NCBI GenBank assembly: GCA_030427065.1
Contig: JAUHWU010000020.1
Span: 1 to 35,567, forward strand
Direction: 5' to 3'
DNA: 35,567 bases
DNA from: Gammaproteobacteria bacterium
GTDB taxonomy: Bacteria > Pseudomonadota > Gammaproteobacteria > Pseudomonadales > Pseudohongiellaceae
Part shown: in pieces, positions 29,463 to 35,567 of the stretch
Layout: the number at the start of each line of letters is the position of its first letter
Position numbering within the stretch: position 1 is the stretch's first letter
Position numbers and translations under genes: made by a program
Notes under the pieces: generated by a model
The model's input: only the letters and a program-made list of their open reading frames with translations
Databases searched by the model: none
Told to the model about the DNA's origin: nothing

Positions 29463-30626
29463 ATGGAAGGCAACCCCATTTATTATCCCAAAAATAATTT
29501 CAAGGCCTTGATCCCGTGGTTGAAAATCAGTCACGTCAGGGGTATGCACTCACGCCTTTTTAATAGCTTGCTGGATCAGTATTCATCCCCGGAAAATATT
29601 CTTGCCTGTGATTTGCCGACCTTGAGGTCTTTCGGCCTGAAAAGCAGTATAGCCACAGAACTTAGCCAAATCGGCCGGGGTAAGCTGTCAGGTGAAATAA
29701 AGGTGGCGCTGGACAGATGTCTTTGTTGGCTGGAGTGTCCGGGCAATTTTCTGATTACCAGTCAGTCGCCTTATTATCCGTCATTGTTAACCTGTATTCC
29801 TGATCCGCCACCGATGCTTTATGTGAAAGGCAAGTTCGAGACCTTGAGTTTACCTGTGATAGCGATGGTGGGTAGCAGGAAACCCAGTGCCGGCGGAAGA
29901 CGCGATGCCAGGCGCTTTGCCAGGGAGCTGGCCGGTAATGGGCTGGGCGTTGTAAGCGGTCTGGCGATGGGTATTGATGTGGAAAGTCACAGGGGCTCCA
30001 TTGAAGGGGGCATGCCTACTATTGCTGTATTAGGCACCGGTATCGATATTATCTATCCGGCCGTAAATCGGGCCATGTTTGAAGACATATCAGAAAATGG
30101 CGTTCTTGTTAGTGAGTTCAATCCCGGCACACCTGCGCGTCCGCAAAACTTCCCTCAACGTAATCGCATAATAAGCGGGATTAGCCAGGGCGTTCTGGTG
30201 GTGGAAGCCGGGGTCAGGAGTGGCTCGATGATTACCGCACGATTTGCCCTTGAGCAGGGTCGAGAAGTATTTGCCATTCCCGGCTCGATCCATAATCCGA
30301 TGGCACGCGGGTGCCACAAACTTATTGCTGAGGGAGCCAAGCTGGTTCAATGCGTTGAAGATATTCTGGATGAAAAACTGGTTCTTGCAGAACAGCACGG
30401 CGCACAAAATAGTGACAATCCGGTCAGCAAGGAAAGTCGAGCACGTCACTTACCTGAGTTATTAATAACAGTAAAAAACGCTATTGGTTTTGATGTGGTT
30501 TCTGTTGACCAGCTTGTTCTTGAAACAGATCTGAACGTTAATGATGTGACGGTGGCCCTGGTAGAGCTTGAGCTCAGAGGCTTGGTACGAAGAGAGAATA
30601 ATGGCTATGTATTGATGGACTGTTGA
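29463..30626 (+). CDS. dprA: DNA processing protein DprA/Smf
   Basis: I use the ATG at 29463 (387 residues); a TTG at 29448 would add five. The Rossmann-like DprA core shows PVIAMVGSRKPSAGG, GVVSGLAMGIDVESHRG, AVLGTGIDIIYP, FPQRNRIISGISQGVLVVEA, SGSMITARFALEQGREVFAI and PGSIHNPMARGCHKLIAEGA. The N-terminal ~90 residues form a helical region and the C-terminus holds a winged-helix-like domain (SVDQLVLETDLNVNDVTVAL). DprA loads RecA on incoming single-stranded DNA during natural transformation. In related genomes tsaC follows; here only a broken remnant does. Confidence 0.96.
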   Translation: MEGNPIYYPKNNFKALIPWLKISHVRGMHSRLFNSLLDQYSSPENILACDLPTLRSFGLKSSIATELSQIGRGKLSGEIKVALDRCLCWLECPGNFLITSQSPYYPSLLTCIPDPPPMLYVKGKFETLSLPVIAMVGSRKPSAGGRRDARRFARELAGNGLGVVSGLAMGIDVESHRGSIEGGMPTIAVLGTGIDIIYPAVNRAMFEDISENGVLVSEFNPGTPARPQNFPQRNRIISGISQGVLVVEAGVRSGSMITARFALEQGREVFAIPGSIHNPMARGCHKLIAEGAKLVQCVEDILDEKLVLAEQHGAQNSDNPVSKESRARHLPELLITVKNAIGFDVVSVDQLVLETDLNVNDVTVALVELELRGLVRRENNGYVLMDC

Positions 30627-30628
30627 TT

Positions 30629-30825
30629 ATGCGTGACCGGGAAAAAGTGCGAGAATGCGCGCTTGAAATTGATGCTCGGTGTTTTAGATATTTTTATTGT
30701 CGCTTTACCAGGCCAGTGCAGTGCAGATATTCGGCAATTATAAAGAACTAAAGAAGCGATTTATTCGCAAGTATGATGTCGATCAAAGGCAGAAGTTTTT
30801 GATTAATGGACAATTAGGCCCTTAA
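30629..30825 (+). pseudogene. Probable decayed C-terminal remnant of tsaC (t6A threonylcarbamoyl-AMP synthase)
   Basis: Pseudomonas-like genomes have tsaC between dprA and hemF. Here the 247-bp gap holds two overlapping out-of-phase pieces. Frame one, from the ATG at 30629, reads MRDREKVRECALEIDARC, resembling the TsaC HPxVRxLC segment. Frame two, 30688-30825, contains SLYQASAVQIFG, resembling the (P)LVSTSANxxG motif, then KKRFIRKYDVDQRQKFLING and QLGP, resembling the late FxxxLDxIxxGxLGG segment. The N-terminal half and the final NPSxIRD motif are absent. Order and spacing fit a frameshifted, truncated TsaC, but similarity is weak and judged by eye. Since t6A synthesis is normally essential, a working copy should lie elsewhere. 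Confidence 0.45.
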
Positions 30826-30870
30826 TAAATGATAGTGTCTTGAAAAAAAATAAAGCAGTAAATGGAGTAG

Positions 30871-31785
<915 letters not shown>

Positions 31786-31831
31786 CATCCCGTTGCCCTG
31801 TTGGCAAGGGAAAGCCAGCAAGAGGCCGGGT

Positions 31832-31837
31832 TATAAT
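31832..31837 (+). promoter_or_regulatory. Candidate -10 element of an aroE promoter
   Basis: A perfect TATAAT lies 35 bp before the aroE start. No good -35 is present at the right distance; TTGGCA at 31801-31806 is too far away. Treat it as a weak promoter suggestion. Confidence 0.35.
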
Positions 31838-31871
31838 GTCTATTGAATACTAAAAACATGAGGATGATTAT

Positions 31872-32744
31872 TTGGATCGCTATGTTGTTATCGGCAACCC
31901 GGTCAGCCACAGCAAATCGCCCCTGATTCACACCCGGTTTGCCCTGCAAACCGGACAGGCTCTTCAATACGATGCATTGCTGGCAGAGCAGGGAGCATTT
32001 CCTCAGTGTGTCACAGATTTTTTTGCAGAAGGCGGTAAAGGCGCCAATGTTACCGTTCCTTTTAAACTGGAGGCATTTGATCTGTCAGAGCATTTGTCAA
32101 AAGAAGCGCTGACCGCCGGTGCGGTGAATACTCTTTATCTGAATAGCAGGCAACAGTTGTGTGGTCATAATACCGATGGTATTGGGTTGGTGACTGATCT
32201 TGTCGATAATCACCACGGCGTATTGTCTGGCAAACGCCTGCTGGTGCTTGGCGCCGGCGGCGCTACCCGCGGTATTCTCCAGCCTTTGCTTGACCAGCAG
32301 CCGACCCAGATATGCATTGCCAACAGAACTGTAGCTAAAGCAGAAGCACTGGCAGAGTATTTTTCCAGGCTATCCAAGGAGGATATGGCGGATAAAGAAA
32401 GCAGTACAGCCATGGTCACTATTTCAGGGTGTGGTTTTAGCGAGATTGCCAATAACCGTCCTTTTGACTGGATTATCAATGCAACCTCAGCCAGCCTGCA
32501 GGGTGAAATGCCGGTGCTGCCAGGAGGTCTGGTGAACGCTGATACCTGGTGTTATGACTTGATGTATGCTTCCGGACTGACGCCCTTTGGGGCCTGGGCA
32601 AGGGCAGCTGGTGCCGGCAAAATAATGGATGGTCTGGGTATGCTGGTAGAACAGGCCGCCGAATCATTTGAACTGTGGCGGGGCATCAGACCCCAAACAA
32701 AGGAAGTGATAGCCTTGCTCAGAGAGTCAGCAAGCCAGGCTTAA
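31872..32744 (+). CDS. aroE: Shikimate dehydrogenase (NADP+)
   Basis: The TTG at 31872 has a GAGG element eight bases upstream and gives 290 residues. Shikimate-binding NPVSHSKSP (9-17), NVTVPFK with catalytic Lys65, and HNTDGIGL with catalytic Asp102 occupy the same positions as in E. coli AroE. The NADP-binding loop is GAGGATRGI and the C-terminal DGLGMLVEQAAESFELW is typical. It reduces 3-dehydroshikimate to shikimate in aromatic amino acid synthesis. A polar insertion of about 15 residues (around SKEDMADKESS) lengthens the nucleotide-binding domain relative to E. coli. Confidence 0.97.
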   Translation: MDRYVVIGNPVSHSKSPLIHTRFALQTGQALQYDALLAEQGAFPQCVTDFFAEGGKGANVTVPFKLEAFDLSEHLSKEALTAGAVNTLYLNSRQQLCGHNTDGIGLVTDLVDNHHGVLSGKRLLVLGAGGATRGILQPLLDQQPTQICIANRTVAKAEALAEYFSRLSKEDMADKESSTAMVTISGCGFSEIANNRPFDWIINATSASLQGEMPVLPGGLVNADTWCYDLMYASGLTPFGAWARAAGAGKIMDGLGMLVEQAAESFELWRGIRPQTKEVIALLRESASQA

Positions 32745-32787
32745 GAAAAATGAGTTTGAGTGGTTAGTCTGAATAATGGGCCAGTTG

Positions 32788-33333
32788 TTATTTCAGTACT
32801 TCAGATGAATTATGGTGCAGGTCTTTCAGTTTTACATAATGTTTGGCACTGTAAAGCAGGAAATCGATTTCTTCCTGGCGCAAATCACGCACACGTTGGG
32901 CCGGTGAGCCAACATAGAGCCCGCCACTGGTCAGTGTCTTGCCAGGGGAAACTACGCTGCCTCCACCCAGAATGATATCTGATTCTATGACAGCCCCATC
33001 CATAACAATTGCCCCCATCCCGATCAGCACCCGGTCATGAATTTTACAGCCATGAAGTACGGCCTTGTGGCCTATGGTCACATCATTGCCTATATTCAGC
33101 GGGAAGCCATCAGGCCCGAATGATTCGGGAGAGGTACAGTGCAAAACCGAGCCATCCTGAATATTGGTGCGGTCACCAACACGGATAGTGTGCACATCAC
33201 CACGAATAACGGTGAGCGGCCAAACCGAGGCGTCTACCCCAAGTACCACCTTACCGATAACGACAGCACTGTTGTCAATATAGGCCCGGTCGCCAATTTT
33301 GGGGTTGAACTCCATGTAACTTCTTACTGTCAT
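32788..33333 (-). CDS. Gamma-carbonic anhydrase family protein (YrdA type)
   Basis: This 181-residue protein is a left-handed beta-helix of hexapeptide repeats (e.g. GDRAYIDNSAVVIGKVVLG, IGNDVTIGHKAVLHGC, IGMGAIVMDGAVIESDIILG). VLHC (residues ~66-69) and IGHKAVLHGC supply the histidines that align with metal ligands of the gamma-carbonic anhydrase fold. RGDVHTIRVGDRTNIQDGSV is also characteristic. Many YrdA-type members have no demonstrated carbonic anhydrase activity, so the reaction is not certain. The MTVRSY start matches close homologues. It converges with aroE (43-bp gap) and diverges from the COX2-like gene. Confidence 0.9.
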   Translation of the reverse strand: MTVRSYMEFNPKIGDRAYIDNSAVVIGKVVLGVDASVWPLTVIRGDVHTIRVGDRTNIQDGSVLHCTSPESFGPDGFPLNIGNDVTIGHKAVLHGCKIHDRVLIGMGAIVMDGAVIESDIILGGGSVVSPGKTLTSGGLYVGSPAQRVRDLRQEEIDFLLYSAKHYVKLKDLHHNSSEVLK

Positions 33334-33435
33334 TGGATTTTCCTGAACAATTAAGCATTATTTCCTGCAAATTGATTATTTTCCAATTTTCAACTTTAAA
33401 CAAGGGAAGCCGGTTGGTAAAAGCAAAAAAATTGC

Positions 33436-33444
33436 TGGTATAAT
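33436..33444 (+). promoter_or_regulatory. Extended -10 promoter with GC-rich discriminator upstream of the COX2-like gene
   Basis: TGGTATAAT combines an extended TG motif with a perfect -10 hexamer. It is followed by GCGCGCCCC, a GC-rich discriminator of the kind linked to ppGpp-sensitive promoters. A -35-like TTGGTA lies 19 bp upstream of the hexamer. Transcription would start near 33451. Confidence 0.65.
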
Positions 33445-33454
33445 GCGCGCCCCT

Positions 33455-33562
33455 TAACCAGGCAGCTGGACTTCAGGTTAAGGGTGTTCATAACCCGGTG
33501 TTGCCAGCTTCTTATCCGCCGGGAAAGCATCCATTCAGACAGAACGCGGAAACTTGGAAAGC
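33455..33562 (+). promoter_or_regulatory. Structured leader upstream of the COX2-like gene
   Basis: The ~100-nt leader holds an outer inverted repeat AGCTGG/CCAGCT (33464-33469 with 33504-33509). Inside it are two competing inner stems: GGGT/ACCC (33482-33485 with 33493-33496) and GGTTA/TAACC (33476-33480 with 33491-33495). There is no T-run, so it is not an obvious terminator. Any regulatory role is speculative. Confidence 0.35.
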
Positions 33563-33898
33563 ATGCAAGGCATTGACATGAACGTGATGATCTTTTGGGT
33601 GTGCGTTGCCGTAGGTACAGTTGTCTATGGGGCTATTATCTGGTCACTGGTCGCATACAGAAAAACCAAAAAACAGGAAGCCTCTTTTCACAAAAGCACT
33701 GCGGCCGAGATTGCCTGGACCGTTATACCGCTGCTGATCATCATTGCCATGACGATTCCAGCGGCAAAATTACTGATTCGACTATATCAGAGTGATAGTG
33801 CTGATGCCGAAGGCAGGCGGGTGGAGCAAGGCCAATCTCAGCTGGTTTTGAAAACCTCGGACGACCATTTTTTAATTGAAGAGATACAGCGCAGTTAA
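33563..33898 (+). CDS. Stand-alone cytochrome c oxidase subunit II transmembrane-hairpin protein (no CuA domain)
   Basis: This 111-residue protein (ATG 33563; an alternative TTG at 33554) matches only the membrane part of CoxB. Helix one is about MIFWVCVAVGTVVYGAIIWS; the loop RKTKKQEASFHKSTAAEIAW is the conserved COX2 inter-helix segment; helix two is TVIPLLIIIAMTIPAAKLLI. After LIRLYQSDSADAEGRR the sequence leaves the family: about 30 polar residues end at IQRS with no cupredoxin domain and no CuA ligands. The long N-terminal signal of typical proteobacterial CoxB is also missing. It has its own strong promoter and lies just upstream of ctaA and cyoE. Either it is a dedicated small membrane protein, or a scar of a deleted coxB-coxA-coxC block. 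Confidence 0.75.
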   Translation: MQGIDMNVMIFWVCVAVGTVVYGAIIWSLVAYRKTKKQEASFHKSTAAEIAWTVIPLLIIIAMTIPAAKLLIRLYQSDSADAEGRRVEQGQSQLVLKTSDDHFLIEEIQRS

Positions 33899-33932
33899 GC
33901 TAGCTTCAGAGCTGAATTTAATGAGAAATCAC

Positions 33933-34952
33933 ATGAAAAGCGGAAAGCCATCCTATTCACTGGTTTTATTTGCCACCTTTTTTGCGGTGGTAGTGGTAAT
34001 ACTTGGTGCCTGGACCCGACTGGAAGACGCAGGATTGGGATGTCCTGACTGGCCGGGATGTTACGGGTTTATAACGGTGCCGGAAACTGCCGAAGAAATT
34101 GCCCAGGCAGAAGCAGCCTATCCCGATGCACCGTTTGAGGCCCATAAGGCCTGGCCGGAAGTAATCCACCGCTATTTCGCCGGCACCCTTGGGCTGTTTA
34201 TTGTGATTATTAATGTGATCGCCTGGAAAAACCGGAAAACGCCGGATCAGCCCTTCAAGCTCCCTCTTTTTCTGTTGTTCATGGTCATTGCCCAGGGTCT
34301 TTTTGGTATGTGGACCGTCACATTAAAATTATGGCCGCAAGTGGTAACGACGCATTTGCTGGGTGGCTTCACTACTTTAAGTTTGCTGTGGCTGCTGAGT
34401 TTGCGACTGAATAACCGTCCCTGGCAGCAACCCAACATTCCTGTGCGACAGTGGACCAGCCTTAAACCCCTGGCTCTTACCGCATTGATTTTATTGATTT
34501 TTCAGATTTTCCTGGGTGGTTGGACCAGTTCAAATTATGCGGCGCTGGCCTGTCCTGATCTGCCAACTTGTCAGGGCCGCTGGTGGCCACCGATGGATTT
34601 TGGCAATGGATTTCATGTCACGCAGGAAATAGGTCCGAATTATCTCGGTGGTCAAATGGATGGCGAGGCGCGAGTTGCTATCCACATGATGCATCGTATT
34701 GGCGCTATGCTGGTAACCCTGGTTATTGGTTTCCTGGTATTCAAGCTTTTCAAGAATGCCGGCGGCACTGAGATGAAAAGGCTTGCTTCAGTGTTATTGG
34801 GACTTTTAGTACTTCAAGTAAGTCTGGGAATAAGCAATATTGTTTTTGCCCTGCCGCTGTGGGTTGCGGTTGCACACAATGCCGGGGGTGCTTTACTATT
34901 GCTCACCCTTGTTACCCTCAATTACCGATTAAACAAAGCGTCCACCTTCTAG
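33933..34952 (+). CDS. ctaA: Haem A synthase (CtaA/COX15 family)
   Basis: I use the ATG at 33933 (339 residues; MKSGKPSYSLVLFATFFA), which fits homologues; an ATG at 33921 adds four residues. About eight membrane helices are visible. Conserved pieces include TRLEDAGLGCPDWPGCYGF, EAHKAWPEVIHRYFAGTLGL, VVTTHLLGG, GGWTSSNYAALACPDLPTC, MMHRIGAMLVTL and AHNAGG; the histidines in these segments are the haem ligands and the paired cysteines (GCPDWPGC, ACPDLPTC) are family features. It oxidises the haem O methyl group to give haem A for aa3-type oxidases. cyoE/ctaB begins four bases after the stop. No oxidase catalytic subunit gene is in the window. Confidence 0.94.
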   Translation: MKSGKPSYSLVLFATFFAVVVVILGAWTRLEDAGLGCPDWPGCYGFITVPETAEEIAQAEAAYPDAPFEAHKAWPEVIHRYFAGTLGLFIVIINVIAWKNRKTPDQPFKLPLFLLFMVIAQGLFGMWTVTLKLWPQVVTTHLLGGFTTLSLLWLLSLRLNNRPWQQPNIPVRQWTSLKPLALTALILLIFQIFLGGWTSSNYAALACPDLPTCQGRWWPPMDFGNGFHVTQEIGPNYLGGQMDGEARVAIHMMHRIGAMLVTLVIGFLVFKLFKNAGGTEMKRLASVLLGLLVLQVSLGISNIVFALPLWVAVAHNAGGALLLLTLVTLNYRLNKASTF

Positions 34953-34955
34953 ATC

Positions 34956-35567
34956 ATGAGCCAAGCCACTTTTTTCAAACCTGCCAATAAAGATGCAGGA
35001 ACCAAAGCTGCCAGCTGGCGGGATTACTACGAAATGTGTAAGCCCCGCGTGGTCATGATGATGATCCTGACGTCATTGATTGGGATGTTTCTTGCCGTTC
35101 CGGGCATGGTTGCCATTGATATCCTTATCTGGGGTAATTTAGGCATAGCTCTCGTTGCCAGTGCCGGTGCGGTGGTAAACCATCTCATTGACCATCAGGT
35201 CGATACCATCATGCAGCGGACCATCAAGCGTCCCATTCCCCAAGGTAAGGTCAGCCCCGTCCAGGCTTTGCTGTTTGCGATGGGGATTTGTGTGTTGGGA
35301 ATGCTTATTCTGATTTTCCTGGTTAATCCCCTCAGTGCCTGGCTCACCCTGGCCTCATTCGTCGGGTATGCCATTATTTATACGGGCTTTCTGAAACGGG
35401 CGACGCCACAAAATATTGTTATTGGCGGCCTGTCCGGTGCGATGCCGCCACTGCTTGGATGGACTGCTGTAACTGGCTCGATAGATCCCAATGGTTTGCT
35501 ACTGGTACTGATAATTTTTGCCTGGACGCCTCCGCATTTCTGGCCATTGGCGATTCACCGTAAAAGT
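34956..35567 (+). CDS. cyoE: Protohaem IX farnesyltransferase (haem O synthase), 5' part
   Basis: Beginning at the ATG at 34956, 204 codons are open to the right edge. The UbiA-type prenyltransferase motif NHLIDHQVD with Asn75, Asp79 and Asp83, followed by [14 protein letters not shown], is characteristic of CyoE/CtaB. Several membrane helices are visible (about 35-56, 62-78, 104-124 and 129-146), and the fragment ends within the [12 protein letters not shown] motif. It attaches a farnesyl group to protohaem, giving haem O, which CtaA converts to haem A. The three-base gap to ctaA implies co-transcription. The C-terminal part is outside the window. Confidence 0.96.
   Translation, partial: MSQATFFKPANKDAGTKAASWRDYYEMCKPRVVMMMILTSLIGMFLAVPGMVAIDILIWGNLGIALVASAGAVVNHLIDHQVDTIMQRTIKRPIPQGKVSPVQALLFAMGICVLGMLILIFLVNPLSAWLTLASFVGYAIIYTGFLKRATPQNIVIGGLSGAMPPLLGWTAVTGSIDPNGLLLVLIIFAWTPPHFWPLAIHRKS

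Noticed and set aside
31786-31811. TTGCC/GGCAA inverted repeat after hemF as a terminator
   Set aside because: The stem is short (5 bp) with no following T-run.

Overview
The window is the replication-origin neighbourhood of a gammaproteobacterial chromosome. Gene order matches the Pseudomonas type: parA-rsmG-mnmG / mnmE-yidC-yidD-rnpA-rpmH / oriC / dnaA-dnaN-recF-gyrB / plsC-gmhB-glyS-glyQ / acyltransferase / trkH-trkA-rsmB-fmt-def / LysM-dprA-(tsaC slot)-hemF-aroE. The moderate-to-low GC content, AT-rich intergenic DNA, trkH beside trkA and cox/cta genes after aroE suggest a marine Cellvibrionales/Pseudomonadales-type bacterium. That placement is inference from synteny; no marker gene was compared by computation.

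Layout. 1-3086 (minus): end of the chromosome-partition and tRNA-modification block (parA fragment, rsmG, mnmG). 3087-3631: gene-free, AT-rich, with origin-like features. 3632-7642 (minus): mnmE, yidC, yidD, rnpA, rpmH. 7643-8243: oriC, with three 11-bp-spaced DnaA-box-like elements, an AT-rich unwinding segment and one perfect inverted DnaA box. 8244-14669 (plus): dnaA, dnaN, recF, gyrB, with two exact parS sites inside recF. 14775-19093 (minus): plsC, gmhB, glyS, glyQ. 19243-22147 (plus): a lipid A-type acyltransferase, a 2OG-Fe(II) oxygenase and heptosyltransferase I, an LPS-building island. 22124-27920 (minus): trkH, trkA, rsmB, fmt, def. 28230-32744 (plus): LysM protein, dprA, an apparent broken tsaC, hemF, aroE. 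32788-33333 (minus): gamma-type carbonic anhydrase family protein. 33563-35567 (plus): a stand-alone cytochrome oxidase subunit II transmembrane hairpin, then ctaA and the start of cyoE/ctaB.

How it works together. DnaA and DnaN start and clamp replication at the adjacent oriC, genes diverge from oriC on both sides, and ParA (with ParB presumably just beyond the left edge) would segregate the origin through the parS sites in recF. GmhB, WaaC and the acyltransferase supply lipopolysaccharide core and lipid A steps. Def, Fmt and RsmB serve translation start and rRNA modification.

Most of the window is ordinary core genome. The parts worth a second look are the orphan COX2 membrane hairpin upstream of the haem A genes, the decayed tsaC between dprA and hemF, the waaC reading frame that seems to begin at ATT, the parS sites in recF, and the second AT-rich origin-like patch upstream of mnmG. 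I saw no CRISPR array, tRNA or rRNA gene, insertion sequence or prophage.
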